This document shows positions 16,869 to 25,979 of a DNA stretch of 64,000 nucleotides, piece by piece. The notes under the pieces are model-generated. The model was given only the letters and a program-made list of their open reading frames with translations. It had not been told where the DNA came from and ran no database searches. Origin of the DNA: Vicinamibacterales bacterium (GTDB lineage Bacteria > Acidobacteriota > Vicinamibacteria > Vicinamibacterales > Fen-181); the NCBI GenBank assembly GCA_036504215.1, contig DASXVO010000070.1, positions 62,001-126,000 on the forward strand, read 5' to 3'. Made by a program: the position numbers and the translations under genes. The number at the start of each line of letters is the position of its first letter. Position 1 is the stretch's first letter.

Positions 16869-17249
16869 CTACTTGGGCTGCGGGGCAGGCGGCGTCGCGT
16901 CGGGCCCGACTTCGCCCTCGACCCAGGCCGCGATCCGCTCGCGGCTCCACCGGTGATCGTCGTTCAGGTGGATCAGGAGGCTGTCGAGCAGCAACTGCTT
17001 CTTGCACCCGGCCTCCGGGCAACGGCGCACGCTGTCGTCCAGGCAACTGAAGAATTTGTAAATCCCCTTGGGGCGGATTCCCGTCGCGTCGGCAGGCAGA
17101 CGGTAGATGCCTTCGTAGGCGGAGCCGAACGCATCCGAGCGGTCGCGCCCCTCGAAGTACGCCCCGAACAGTTGCTCGTGCCGCTTCCGCGCCCCGGCCC
17201 GGATGGCCGCGGCCAGTTCGGCTTCATCATCCCGTACATGCCTGGTCAT
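16869..17249 (-). CDS. Conserved hypothetical protein, Cys- and His-containing, 126 aa
   Basis: A small soluble protein of about 126 residues starting MTRHVRDDEAEL. The longer in-frame extension was not used because it lacks protein-like composition and a Shine-Dalgarno sequence (AGAGGTCTC) stands near this ATG. The sequence has FGAYFEGRDRSDAFGSAYEG, then CLDDSVRRCPEAGC, whose cysteines could bind a metal. It ends with HLNDDHRWSRERIAAWVEG, a motif seen in uncharacterised small bacterial and phage proteins that look like helix-turn-helix or adaptor pieces. There is no signal peptide or membrane segment. It lies between the SGNH gene (convergent, 9 bases apart) and ilvD (same strand, 168 bases). 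Its function is unknown. Confidence 0.65.
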   Translation of the reverse strand: MTRHVRDDEAELAAAIRAGARKRHEQLFGAYFEGRDRSDAFGSAYEGIYRLPADATGIRPKGIYKFFSCLDDSVRRCPEAGCKKQLLLDSLLIHLNDDHRWSRERIAAWVEGEVGPDATPPAPQPK

Positions 17250-17417
17250 AGAGGTCTCCCGGCTTGGCTGATGAGAGAGGCGTGCCAAATGGATCGGCTT
17301 CGAACATGGCCCGTTTCTGCCTCGAACGGCCGCTGGCGGCCGTCTCGGGCCACGCGGCAATCCCGCTTGCGGACAATCATCGTTCGGGAACGAGCAGCCC
17401 CTGTCTCCCGGCGCCCG

Positions 17418-19106
17418 TTACTGGCCGACGTCCTCCGGGTTTGCCAGCACGGCGCCCTTGCTCGCGCTGGTGACCAGCCGGCAGTAGCGCCCCAGCCAGC
17501 CCGTGTTGATCTTCGACGCGGGCTTGCGCCACGTGACCCTGCGCCTCGCGAGTTCCTCCTGGGCCACCTGCAGCGTGATCGTGCGTGACGGGATATCGAT
17601 GGTGATCCGGTCGCCATTTCTCACGAGCGCGATCGGTCCCCCTTCTGCCGCCTCCGGCGAAATGTGTCCCACGCAGGTGCCTGCGGTCCCGCCCGAGAAG
17701 CGACCGTCGGTGATGAGCGCGACGCTGGTCCCAAGCCCTTGCCCTTTTATCATCGACGTCGGCGACAGCATCTCCGGCATGCCCGGTCCGCCCTTCGGCC
17801 CCTCGTAGCGGATCACGACCACGTGGCCGGGGCGCACCCGGCGCTCGGCGAGCGCCGCCAAACACTCATCCTGCGAGTCGAAGACCATCGCCTCGCCCTC
17901 GAAGACGACGCACGACGGATCCACGCCCGCGCTCTTGATGACGCCGCCTTCCGGCGCGAGGTTGCCGAACAGTACCGCCAGCCCCCCATCGGCCGTGAAG
18001 GGATTCTCGATCCGCCGAATGATCCGTTCGTCGCCGATGACGGCGCCCCGGACGTTCTCGCCGAGGGTGCGACCGGTGACCGTCTGGCAGTTGGCGTGAA
18101 CCAGGCCTGGAATCCGCGCGACCTCGCCGAGGATCGCGGAGATCCCGCCGGCGCGGTCCACGTCCTCCATGTGCACGTCGGGCTTGGACGGCGACACCTT
18201 GCAGAGACACGGGGTCCGGGCGGACAGATCGTTGAGGAGCGCCAGCGGGAAGTCCACGCCGGCTTCGCGCGCGACGGCCAGGCCGTGCAGCACGGTGTTG
18301 GTGGATCCGCCCATCGCCATGTCGAGGACGAACCCGTTCGTCAGCGATTCGCGGGTGACGATGACGCGCGGTGTGACATTACGCGCCAACAGGTCCATGA
18401 CGCGGCGGCCGGCTTCCCGCGCCAGGTCGCGGCGCCGCGGATCGACCGCGAGGATCGTCCCGTTCCCGGGCAGCGCAAGGCCGATCGCCTCGAGCAGGCA
18501 GTTCATCGAGTTCGCGGTGAACATGCCGGCGCACGACCCGCACGTGGGACACGCCTGCGCCTCGAGTTCGGCGAGTTCCGCCTCGGTCATCTGCCCGGTC
18601 TGCACGCGGCCCACGCCCTCGAACACCGTGATGAGGTCGCCCGTCGATCCGTCGGGCAAACGGCCGGCGCGCATCGGCCCGCCAGTCACGAAGATCGTCG
18701 GGATGTCCAGCCGCACCGAGGCCATCATCATGCCGGGCGTGATCTTGTCGCAGTTGCTGATGCACACGAGCGCGTCGAAGCCATGCGCCATGCACATCGT
18801 TTCGACCGCGTCGGCAATCAGCTCGCGGCTGGGCAACGAGTACCGCATGCCCAGATGCCCCATGGCAATGCCGTCGTCCACGGCGATGGTGTTGAACTCG
18901 AGCGGCGTGCCGCCGGCCGCTCGCACGGAGTCCTTCACGACGGCGGCGAACTCCCGCAGGTGCACGTGGCCGGGCACGATGTCGGTGTAGGAGTTGGCGA
19001 TGCCGATGAACGGCTTCCGGATATCGTCGTCGGACAGGCCGCACGCCCGCATGAGGCTCCGGTGCCCTGCCCGTTCGATGCCCTTCTTCACGATGTCTGA
19101 ACGCAT
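17418..19106 (-). CDS. ilvD: Dihydroxy-acid dehydratase
   Basis: A 562-residue Fe-S dehydratase of branched-chain amino acid synthesis. It converts 2,3-dihydroxyisovalerate and 2,3-dihydroxy-3-methylvalerate to the 2-keto acids used for valine, isoleucine and leucine, in the cytoplasm. The start [19 protein letters not shown] is the classical beginning. The cluster-binding cysteines are in [11 protein letters not shown] and [19 protein letters not shown]. Further family blocks are [21 protein letters not shown] and TDGRFSGGT. The length matches the 550-620 residue family. The longer reading frame upstream was rejected because it runs through the divergent membrane-protein promoter region. No other ilv/leu gene is in the window, so this is an isolated pathway gene. 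Confidence 0.97.
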   Translation of the reverse strand: MRSDIVKKGIERAGHRSLMRACGLSDDDIRKPFIGIANSYTDIVPGHVHLREFAAVVKDSVRAAGGTPLEFNTIAVDDGIAMGHLGMRYSLPSRELIADAVETMCMAHGFDALVCISNCDKITPGMMMASVRLDIPTIFVTGGPMRAGRLPDGSTGDLITVFEGVGRVQTGQMTEAELAELEAQACPTCGSCAGMFTANSMNCLLEAIGLALPGNGTILAVDPRRRDLAREAGRRVMDLLARNVTPRVIVTRESLTNGFVLDMAMGGSTNTVLHGLAVAREAGVDFPLALLNDLSARTPCLCKVSPSKPDVHMEDVDRAGGISAILGEVARIPGLVHANCQTVTGRTLGENVRGAVIGDERIIRRIENPFTADGGLAVLFGNLAPEGGVIKSAGVDPSCVVFEGEAMVFDSQDECLAALAERRVRPGHVVVIRYEGPKGGPGMPEMLSPTSMIKGQGLGTSVALITDGRFSGGTAGTCVGHISPEAAEGGPIALVRNGDRITIDIPSRTITLQVAQEELARRRVTWRKPASKINTGWLGRYCRLVTSASKGAVLANPEDVGQ

Positions 19107-19283
19107 CTCCGATCCCCTGTCACCACTCGCCCCGGGCAGGTCCCGGGCAGATTGCCCGGCCCCGACGCTCCCGCGGCGTGCTGCCGGTTCCCGGCGCCGG
19201 ACACCGGCGGAGGTTCGAGAATACCGCGGATCGATAGTAAACTGGCAGGGCCCTGCGGGGCGTCGTTCGCCACACGGACACGA

Positions 19284-20138
19284 ATGCTGCATATTGACGT
19301 TCCCACGCTGTTCCTTCTGTCGGCGGCCATCGACGTGATGGTCAGTGCGTCGCTGGCCTACGTGTACTTCACCGAGACAACCTATCCGGGCTTCCGTGAC
19401 TGGATGGTGGGGACGGCGTGCGGGACCGTCGGCTTCGCGCTCGTCGCGGCGCGGGGTCACGTGCCGCTGTTGATGTCGACGTTTCTCGCCTCGGTGACGA
19501 TCGTGGCGGGCGTGGACCGGCTGCTACGCGGCATCCAACGCTTCACTGGCCTCGACGGACGGCCCTCGAAGGATGAACTCGCCCTCTATGCGGTGAGCGT
19601 TGCGGCGTTCGCCTACTACTCCTTGATCGAGTCCAGAACCGACATGCGAATCGTGATCCTGAGTGCCTGTATCGCCTACGTCAGCGCGAAGGCCGCCCGT
19701 GATGCCGCCGTCCGTCTTCGCGGACCGTACTCGATGGATGGCCGGTTTCTCGGCCTCCTGTTCCTGGTCATCGCCATGGCAAATGCTGCGCGCGGGGGGG
19801 TGGCACTCTGGGTACGCGACGCGACGACGGCGGATCTCGCGCGCCGGGGCACGCTCGAGACCGTTCCGCTCGTGGTCTCCGCCGGCCTCGTCATCTGTTT
19901 CACGGGGGTGTTCCTCGGGCTCAACGGGAAGCGCCTTCGGCTCGAGTTGGAGGAAGCGCACGCCCAGGTGCAACAACTCGAGGGCATCATTCCAATCTGC
20001 ATGTACTGCAAGAAGATCAGGGACGATCAGAATTCCTGGCTCAGATTGGAGCGCTACCTGGCGGAGCACTCACAGGCTGAGTTCAGCCACGGCATCTGCC
20101 CGGAGTGCGCGGAGAGAGTACAGCAGCACCTCGGTTAG
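19284..20138 (+). CDS. Integral membrane protein with C-terminal CxxC...CxxC signalling tail
   Basis: A 284-residue membrane protein. About seven hydrophobic helices span residues 5-220 (for example [20 protein letters not shown] and [20 protein letters not shown]). A short coiled-coil linker follows ([17 protein letters not shown]), then a soluble tail, [19 protein letters not shown] and [13 protein letters not shown]. That tail, with paired CxxC motifs, is the common ending of many histidine kinases, PAS proteins and response regulators in environmental bacteria, where it follows the same LEGIIPIC linker. Here it is attached to a 7TM-like sensor without a kinase or GGDEF domain. It may be a truncated receptor or an adaptor that binds metal through the four cysteines. 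It is divergent from ilvD. The start was chosen at ATG 19284, just ahead of the first helix. Confidence 0.75.
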   Translation: MLHIDVPTLFLLSAAIDVMVSASLAYVYFTETTYPGFRDWMVGTACGTVGFALVAARGHVPLLMSTFLASVTIVAGVDRLLRGIQRFTGLDGRPSKDELALYAVSVAAFAYYSLIESRTDMRIVILSACIAYVSAKAARDAAVRLRGPYSMDGRFLGLLFLVIAMANAARGGVALWVRDATTADLARRGTLETVPLVVSAGLVICFTGVFLGLNGKRLRLELEEAHAQVQQLEGIIPICMYCKKIRDDQNSWLRLERYLAEHSQAEFSHGICPECAERVQQHLG

Positions 20139-20255
20139 CCAGCGGGCATCCTTCGTGCTTCGCCTCGCAATTGCGACCCCGATCGGCTGTCAGAGGACGC
20201 GGCCGGTTGTGCTCGCTCAGGACTCGGTCCTTCGGCCTCCGGCTGCGTCGGCCAC

Positions 20256-21518
20256 TCATCCAAGGTACGGAATCGTCATCGGGCCCTCTGGCAGGACGGC
20301 GACGGGACAGTCCCGGCCGACGCGCGCGATCTCGTCGGCGAGGCGGCGGCCGACGTCCTCCACCGGCTCGAGGTGGGCTCGACGCACCTCGTCGGGATTG
20401 AGGTCGCTGTGGAGCCCGACGCGAGCCTTCAGCAGGATCAGGGCGAGCAACTGCGCCTCCCACTGGTCGTAGAGCGAGAACCCCGGCGCCATGATCGTGT
20501 CGAGGACGGCTCGAGGACTCTGGTGTCCCGTCATCAGCGCGCGGAAGTTCCCGTGCGCCGGGAAGCCGTCGTGACAGCGCGAGGCGGTGAGGATGAACCC
20601 GCCCGTCTCGACAATCTGCGCGGCCGCCGACATGCCCTTGACGGTCTGGTACAGGTTCAGGTCGAGCGGGTACCCGCTGTTGGTCGTCACCACGATCGGA
20701 AACGGGTGCGGGCACCGGACCATCGCCGTCGCCCGGGCGAATTCGCATCCGCGGCGGTGGGCGTCCAGCACGTCACCGCAGAAGAACCCGGTGATCTCCC
20801 GGCGCCGGTTGAGCGTGACGTTGATGCAGAAGTCCACGGGCAGCAGCGAGCCGTTGGCGCGAATTTGCTCCTGGGTCGGGTTGTCCTCCAGACGACCCCA
20901 GGTGCTGCGCGGGTCGCCGATTACCGATGCGCGATGGTAGTGCATGATCGCGTCGATGTCGGCGAGGGCCGGGAACACCCCCTTGTAGCCACCCGAGAAG
21001 CCGGCCATGAAGTGCGGTTCGATGAACCCGAGCACGATGCGCCGGTCCGCCTCGACCCACTCGCGGTTCAAGTTGACAGGGCGCCCATCCGCAGTCCGGC
21101 CGGCGAGACGAAGCCCCGACGGATCGTGCGCCGAGTGGTTGACGACCCGCACGCGGCTCAGAACCTCCGCCCCCACCATCGCACGCAGTTCCTCCTCCGT
21201 GTTGATCCGGTGCGATCCGGTGCCGTTGACGATGACCCAGTTGCGATCGGGGACGTGCGACAACTCGTCGAGCAGCCAGCCGAGCAGGCGGTCGGACGGC
21301 AGGGGGCGCGTGAGGTCGGGAATGGCGACCGCCAGGCGCTCGGTGGATCGAACGGTGTCACGAAGGGGCGGCCGACCGATCGGACGGCGGACGCCATCGC
21401 GAAACGCCGCAGCTTCGTCGCAAAGACCGTGGACGAAGGTCGGCTCGATCGACGAGACGCGGGCGCTCGGGACGTCGACGGTGAGATCTCCAGCACCGTA
21501 CCGAAGGTGGACCAGCAT
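20256..21518 (-). CDS. larA: LarA-family nickel-pincer-dependent racemase/epimerase
   Basis: A 421-residue DUF2088/LarA protein. Lactate racemase LarA of Lactobacillus plantarum uses a covalently bound nickel-pincer nucleotide. Its four key residues are all present with a constant offset of five: His103 in GTGSHR, His169 in EPHFMAGFSGG, Lys179 in GYKGVFPALA, the cofactor attachment lysine, and His195 in HYHRAS. LarA paralogues racemise or epimerise many alpha-hydroxy acids, so lactate is not certain. No larB, larC or larE is in the window, so the cofactor must be made elsewhere in the genome. ATG 21518 begins MLVHLRYGAGDLTVDVP, a normal family start. It is divergent from the cytidylate kinase-like gene and convergent with the membrane protein gene. 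Confidence 0.87.
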   Translation of the reverse strand: MLVHLRYGAGDLTVDVPSARVSSIEPTFVHGLCDEAAAFRDGVRRPIGRPPLRDTVRSTERLAVAIPDLTRPLPSDRLLGWLLDELSHVPDRNWVIVNGTGSHRINTEEELRAMVGAEVLSRVRVVNHSAHDPSGLRLAGRTADGRPVNLNREWVEADRRIVLGFIEPHFMAGFSGGYKGVFPALADIDAIMHYHRASVIGDPRSTWGRLEDNPTQEQIRANGSLLPVDFCINVTLNRRREITGFFCGDVLDAHRRGCEFARATAMVRCPHPFPIVVTTNSGYPLDLNLYQTVKGMSAAAQIVETGGFILTASRCHDGFPAHGNFRALMTGHQSPRAVLDTIMAPGFSLYDQWEAQLLALILLKARVGLHSDLNPDEVRRAHLEPVEDVGRRLADEIARVGRDCPVAVLPEGPMTIPYLG

Positions 21519-21749
21519 CGGCGACAGGATATCGCACCGGGATGCGGCCACCAAGAGCGCCGATGACGGCCGCGAAGGACAGCGACGGAGCCAGCGAGAC
21601 ACAGCGACTGGAGGGCGAGGCGCAGTGATCCATCGGGGCGTGACAACCGATCGGAAGCCTCGGCGCCGACGAGCGTATACTGGTCCTGATGCGGTGATGC
21701 TGCGGAAGCGCCCACCAGCCTCATCAGCGGCCAAGAAGGGAGGCGGACC

Positions 21750-22481
21750 ATGTCCAAGTCCTACGGTCAGTTGATTCCGAGCGTCGAGCGTCGGCTCTCC
21801 ACCTGGGTGTCGCTGAGCGAGAAGTACGCCGGGAGCGTGCCCCTCGGCAGTCGGCCTACTGTCACGATCTCACGCCGGTTCGGCTGTGAGGGGTACCCGC
21901 TCAGCGAGCAGATCAAGACTCTGCTCGAAGCACGCACCGGCGAGACCTGGATCATCTACGACAAGGCACTGCTCGAGCTCGTCAGCCAGGACGAGAACCT
22001 CTCGGTCCAGCTGCTGAGAGATCTCGGTGGCCCGTCGCGGTCCCTCGACACGATCGGGTTCCTCGTGCCGGGCTATCGACCGCAGGACGAAGTGTTCAGG
22101 CACATCCCGAAACACATCGTCCGAATCGCCGAGGCGGGCAATGCGATCATCGTCGGACAGGGCGGTGCCATCATCACCCAGCAACTGGAGAACTGCTATC
22201 ACTTCCGGCTGGACGCCAGCTTCGAGTTCCGCGTGGCGTCGATGAGCCGGCGGTTGGAGATCTCCGAGGACGAGGCGCGGAAGCTGGTGCGGAAGAACCA
22301 GGAGGCTCGCGACCGGTTCCTCGAAGACTGCCTGCACGTCTCCGTATCGGACGTCTCGCTGTACGACGCGGTGTTCAACAACGCAAGGCACACCGTGACC
22401 GAGATCGCGCAGAGTATTGCTGCCTACGTCCTCGAAGGGTGGCGGAGCGCCGCCCACCTCAGGCAGACGATCCCGTTCTGA
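21750..22481 (+). CDS. Cytidylate kinase-like family protein
   Basis: A 243-residue protein of the cytidylate-kinase-like family (PF13189 type). Key stretches are TISRRFGCEGYPLSEQI at the expected P-loop position, WIIYDKALLELV, GNAIIVGQGGAIITQ and MSRRLEISEDEARKLVRKN in the lid region. These enzymes resemble nucleoside monophosphate kinases but have a degenerate P-loop (no GKST here), and their true substrate is usually unproven. Some are fused to or encoded near signalling proteins. GGGAGG sits 7 bases before the ATG. The gene is divergent from larA and almost abuts, in convergent orientation, the outer-membrane protein gene at 22485. It should not be equated with the essential Cmk. Confidence 0.75.
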   Translation: MSKSYGQLIPSVERRLSTWVSLSEKYAGSVPLGSRPTVTISRRFGCEGYPLSEQIKTLLEARTGETWIIYDKALLELVSQDENLSVQLLRDLGGPSRSLDTIGFLVPGYRPQDEVFRHIPKHIVRIAEAGNAIIVGQGGAIITQQLENCYHFRLDASFEFRVASMSRRLEISEDEARKLVRKNQEARDRFLEDCLHVSVSDVSLYDAVFNNARHTVTEIAQSIAAYVLEGWRSAAHLRQTIPF

Positions 22482-22484
22482 CGG

Positions 22485-23348
22485 TCACTTGCGGGCGACA
22501 GCCGTCCTGGTTGCCCACGGGATCCGACCCATGTTCCAGGTCGCACCCGCGTAAACCGCCGTCCCACCGAAGCCGGTCATGTTGAAGATCACGCCGGCGT
22601 CCAGCACGAGGCTTCGTTGCAGCGTCACGGTCGGGCCGGTGAGAAGCGCCACCACCGGCGCCGACCCGGCCGGGCCGCTCGTCCCGGGATAGCCGAAGAG
22701 CTCGGCGGTCCAGGCGACCGGACCTTTCACGGGGAAGGCCGACGAGATCGTCCAGAGGGTGGCATCGATTGGAACATGAGAGCCGTCCCCGCTGCGGCGC
22801 GTGTAGGCGACGTTCAGGTCGAGGCCGATGGGACCGAGCGACCGGCTCGAAATCACGGTGATGGTCAGGTCGGTCGTGCCAGTCCCGGTTCCTCGTTCGA
22901 CCGAGCCGGTCGGCAGCTTGATCGTCGGCTGTATTGCGAAGTCCTCCAAGACCGGCAGGTCCTCGCCGATTTGCCATTTGACGCCGACGACCGTGTCGGC
23001 AAAGCCCGACTCCGTGTGCCCGTCGGGGCCCACGCGGACCCAACCGGGCGAGATATCGAGCTGCACGCGCTTCCCCAGGCCGATCTTGACCAGCGCCGGC
23101 ACGCCGAGCTGTGACGACCCGGGCTCCGGGCGTTGCCACTGAAAGCCCGCCTCGAGCTCCACGATGCCGGCCGCGACGGCGTAGGCGTGCGTCGCGACGG
23201 TGGGGCGCTCGGGCTTCGCCTCACGCGGATCTGGCGGGGGCTCGGTCTGCGCCGAGGCAGAGACGGCGGTCCAGGCGATCACCAGGATCACTGCGGCAGC
23301 CGTGACGGCGGACGAGCGTGCAGTGCGAAGCCGCGGTCCAGAATTCAT
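22485..23348 (-). CDS. Outer-membrane beta-barrel protein, MetA/phenol-degradation family-like
   Basis: A 287-residue exported protein. The signal peptide (residues 1-34) ends at ASAQTEPPP. Afterwards the sequence alternates hydrophobic and polar residues as in a small beta barrel: GIVELEAGFQWQRPEP, LDISPGWVRVG, FADTVVGVKWQIGED, AIQPTIKLPTGSVERGTGTG and LDLNVAYTRR. The block with TIKLPTGS followed by DLTITVI is typical of the PF13557 family (phenol_MetA_deg), often annotated as transporter. Function is inferred only as an outer-membrane channel. It does not end in the usual aromatic residue (VARK), which leaves its assembly signal atypical. The start was set at the second Met (23348), nearer the signal peptide. 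It is divergent from the alpha/beta hydrolase gene. Confidence 0.7.
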   Translation of the reverse strand: MNSGPRLRTARSSAVTAAAVILVIAWTAVSASAQTEPPPDPREAKPERPTVATHAYAVAAGIVELEAGFQWQRPEPGSSQLGVPALVKIGLGKRVQLDISPGWVRVGPDGHTESGFADTVVGVKWQIGEDLPVLEDFAIQPTIKLPTGSVERGTGTGTTDLTITVISSRSLGPIGLDLNVAYTRRSGDGSHVPIDATLWTISSAFPVKGPVAWTAELFGYPGTSGPAGSAPVVALLTGPTVTLQRSLVLDAGVIFNMTGFGGTAVYAGATWNMGRIPWATRTAVARK

Positions 23349-23503
23349 GCGCGATCCCCGATGGGTGGCAGGGCTGCGGTCCATCCTACACTGAGGGTGC
23401 CATGATGCACATCCGCAGGGTGCAGAGCGGCGGCTCCGGCGCCCCCGGGCTTCCGGTGGCTTCGCGGGCCAAGTCGGCGTATCGTGTCGGCAAAGGAGCC
23501 TTC

Positions 23504-25090
23504 ATGCGACGCATCCCGATCGTTCTGGCCATCCTCCTCGTCGCCTTCGCCACGCCCACGCCGGCTCAGGAGACCAACAGGTTCAGGTCGCGTGTCGGCA
23601 CCGGCACCGTGTCGGGCACCGAGGAATTCACCATCGTCAGGACCGCGGCGGGATACGACGTGTCTGCGACGATCGCGATGAAGCGAGGGGCCGCCGGCAC
23701 CGCATTCACGCTACGTGAGTCGCTCACCCCGGACTGGACGCCCGAGAAATATGCCGTCGAGATGTCGGGGGCGATGGGTGCCGCGTCGGTGAGCGCGGAT
23801 CGGAAGGGCGAGATACTCGCGCTCGCGGTCAAGACCCCTGCGGGAGCGCCGGCCAAGGACCTTCCGATCAAGCCGCAGCTCGTCCTGATGGACAACATGT
23901 TGGCCACCCCCTATCAAATCCTGCTCAACCTGACAGGCGGGAAACCGGGGCCAGTGGCCGTGATCGTGCCGTTCCAACTCATGCCCCTCGATGGCGCGCT
24001 GCAGGCGGCTGGCACCGTGCAGGGCACGCTGGACGGCAAACCGATCAGCGCCACCAAGTTGCTGTTCGCGATGGCGGGCGTGCAGATGGAGATCCTCTTC
24101 GACGCGGCCACCAGCCGCCTGCTGCGCGTCTACGTGCCGATGCAGGATGCGGAGATCGTCCGCGAGGGCTTCACGATCGCCGGTGCCGCCACACCGGAGG
24201 CCGCACCGCCTGCCGGCGTGACCGAGCGCGAGATCTCGTTCGCGAGCGGCGACGGCCAGATCTTCCCCACGCTGCTGTGCGTGCCCAGGGTTCCAAAGCC
24301 CGCGCCCATGGTCGTCTTCATCCAGGGCTCCGGGCCGCAGGACCGCGATGAAACGATCGGTCCGAACAAGCCGTTCCGCGATCTCGCCTGGGGTCTAGCC
24401 GAACGCGGCGTCGCAAGTCTCCGCTTCGACAAGCGCACCCACGCCTTCCCGAACACCTACAAGGGGACGCTCGACTCCGAGTCGATCGACGATGCCGTGG
24501 CGGCCGTGAAGTTCGCGCAGACCCTCGCCGAGGTCGACAAGGACAGAATCTTCGTGCTCGGCCACAGCCTCGGCGGACTGGCCGCGCCGTATGTCGCCGA
24601 GCGGGCCCCGGTGCGCGGCCTCATCCTGATGGCGGCGCCCGGCCGCAACATGGAACAGGTCATCCGTGAACAGGTCCTCACCCTCAACGCGGTGCTGCCC
24701 GCCGAGAAGCAGAAGGAGGCGCTTAAGTTGCAGGACTCGATCATGGCCAAAGCCCGCGCTGGGACGGCGACTGCCGAGGAGCTGAACGGCCTGCCTCCCG
24801 GGGCGGTGCGCGACATGATCGTACGCGAGCCGATCGCGGAGTTGCAGAAAACGAAGGTGCCGATCCTCGTGCTCAAGGGCGGCAAGGACGCGCAGGTGTT
24901 CCAGGCGGACTTCGACGCCCTGCAGTCGCTCGCCGCCTCACGCCCGGGCTCTGCGGCGAAGCTCTTCCCCAATCTCACGCACATCTTCACGGTGAACGAC
25001 GGCCCGCCCGACTTCCGGGCGATCTTCCAGCCAGGCCACGTGGCTGTCGAAGTGATCGAGATGATTGCGGGTTGGGTCGTGAAGATGTAG
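23504..25090 (+). CDS. Secreted alpha/beta-hydrolase (dipeptidyl-aminopeptidase-like)
   Basis: A 528-residue exported hydrolase. The signal peptide is MRRIPIVLAILLVAFATPTPAQ. Residues about 25-235 are a beta-rich N-terminal domain without recognised name. From about 240 an alpha/beta-hydrolase fold begins (FIQGSGPQDRDE forms the oxyanion loop), with nucleophile Ser355 in LGHSLGG, an acidic residue in VLKGGKDAQV and His in LTHIF near the end. The arrangement resembles the bacterial family of esterase or peptidase proteins annotated as alpha/beta fold hydrolase. The substrate is unknown. AAAGGAG precedes the ATG at 23504, which supports this start over longer ones. It is followed after 12 bases by ypfJ on the same strand, so the two may be co-transcribed. 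Confidence 0.85.
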   Translation: MRRIPIVLAILLVAFATPTPAQETNRFRSRVGTGTVSGTEEFTIVRTAAGYDVSATIAMKRGAAGTAFTLRESLTPDWTPEKYAVEMSGAMGAASVSADRKGEILALAVKTPAGAPAKDLPIKPQLVLMDNMLATPYQILLNLTGGKPGPVAVIVPFQLMPLDGALQAAGTVQGTLDGKPISATKLLFAMAGVQMEILFDAATSRLLRVYVPMQDAEIVREGFTIAGAATPEAAPPAGVTEREISFASGDGQIFPTLLCVPRVPKPAPMVVFIQGSGPQDRDETIGPNKPFRDLAWGLAERGVASLRFDKRTHAFPNTYKGTLDSESIDDAVAAVKFAQTLAEVDKDRIFVLGHSLGGLAAPYVAERAPVRGLILMAAPGRNMEQVIREQVLTLNAVLPAEKQKEALKLQDSIMAKARAGTATAEELNGLPPGAVRDMIVREPIAELQKTKVPILVLKGGKDAQVFQADFDALQSLAASRPGSAAKLFPNLTHIFTVNDGPPDFRAIFQPGHVAVEVIEMIAGWVVKM

Positions 25091-25102
25091 AGGGAGCACA
25101 CC

Positions 25103-25978
25103 ATGCGCTGGACACCAGGTCAGCAGAGCGAGGACATCGAGGACAGGCGGGATGACGACGGCGGGGGCCGCGGCGGGGGCGGACTGAGCGGCACGCACCT
25201 CGGGTGCGGCGGTGTGCTCCTGCTGCTCGTCCTCAGCCTTCTCTTCAAGACGAATCTGTTCACGCTGCTCGACCAGGGACCCGCCACGCCTTCTCCGTCG
25301 GTGCCTGTCGCCGGGCCCTCAGCCCGATCGCACGCTCCTGAAGAAGATCGCCGCGCCCAGTTCGTCTCGTTCGTGCTCGACGATGTGCAGGCAACCTGGG
25401 ACCGGTTGTTGCCGACGGCGACGGGGGTTCCCTACGTGCACGCGAAGCTGGTGTTGTTCCGCGAGACCACCCGCTCGGGCTGCGGCCTCGCCGAGTCGGC
25501 GTCGGGGCCCTTCTACTGCCCGTCGGACCGGAAGGTCTACATCGACCTGGCGTTCTACGACGAACTGCGAAGCCGTTTCGGAGCGGACGGCGAGTTCGCG
25601 CAGGCGTATGTCATCGCCCACGAGCTCGGCCACCACGTGCAGAACCTGCTCGGCATCGACGACAAGGTGCGTCAACTGCAGGAATCGCGGCCGCGTCAGG
25701 CCAACGCCTATTCCGTCAGGCTGGAGTTGCAGGCCGACTGCCTGGCTGGCGTCTGGGGGCACGCGACCGCCCAGCGCAACCTGCTGCAGGAGGGTGACGC
25801 CGAGTCGGCCATCGACGCTGCCGCGGCCATCGGAGACGACCGGATTCAGCGCATGACCTCCGGCCGCGTGTTCCCCGAATCGTTCACCCACGGTTCATCG
25901 CAGCAGCGCGTCCAGTGGTTCAAGCAGGGTTTCGCCGCCGGCGTCCCGAAGGCTTGCGACACGTTCGGCGCACGATAG
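25103..25978 (+). CDS. ypfJ: YpfJ-family neutral zinc metallopeptidase
   Basis: A 291-residue membrane-anchored metallopeptidase (KPN_02809 family). The N-terminus MRWTPGQQSEDIEDRRDDD, a glycine-rich stretch and one membrane helix (about residues 33-53) match the family exactly. The zinc site is HELGHHVQN (His173, Glu174, His177). A downstream ELQADCLAGVWGH supplies the third ligand region, and the C-terminal FKQGFAAG block is also conserved. Family members are widespread but their physiological substrates are unknown. The protein probably faces the periplasm. The Shine-Dalgarno AGGGAG lies 6 bases before the ATG, 12 bases after the preceding hydrolase gene. It ends 1 base from the convergent penicillin acylase gene. 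Confidence 0.92.
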   Translation: MRWTPGQQSEDIEDRRDDDGGGRGGGGLSGTHLGCGGVLLLLVLSLLFKTNLFTLLDQGPATPSPSVPVAGPSARSHAPEEDRRAQFVSFVLDDVQATWDRLLPTATGVPYVHAKLVLFRETTRSGCGLAESASGPFYCPSDRKVYIDLAFYDELRSRFGADGEFAQAYVIAHELGHHVQNLLGIDDKVRQLQESRPRQANAYSVRLELQADCLAGVWGHATAQRNLLQEGDAESAIDAAAAIGDDRIQRMTSGRVFPESFTHGSSQQRVQWFKQGFAAGVPKACDTFGAR

Positions 25979-25979
25979 G

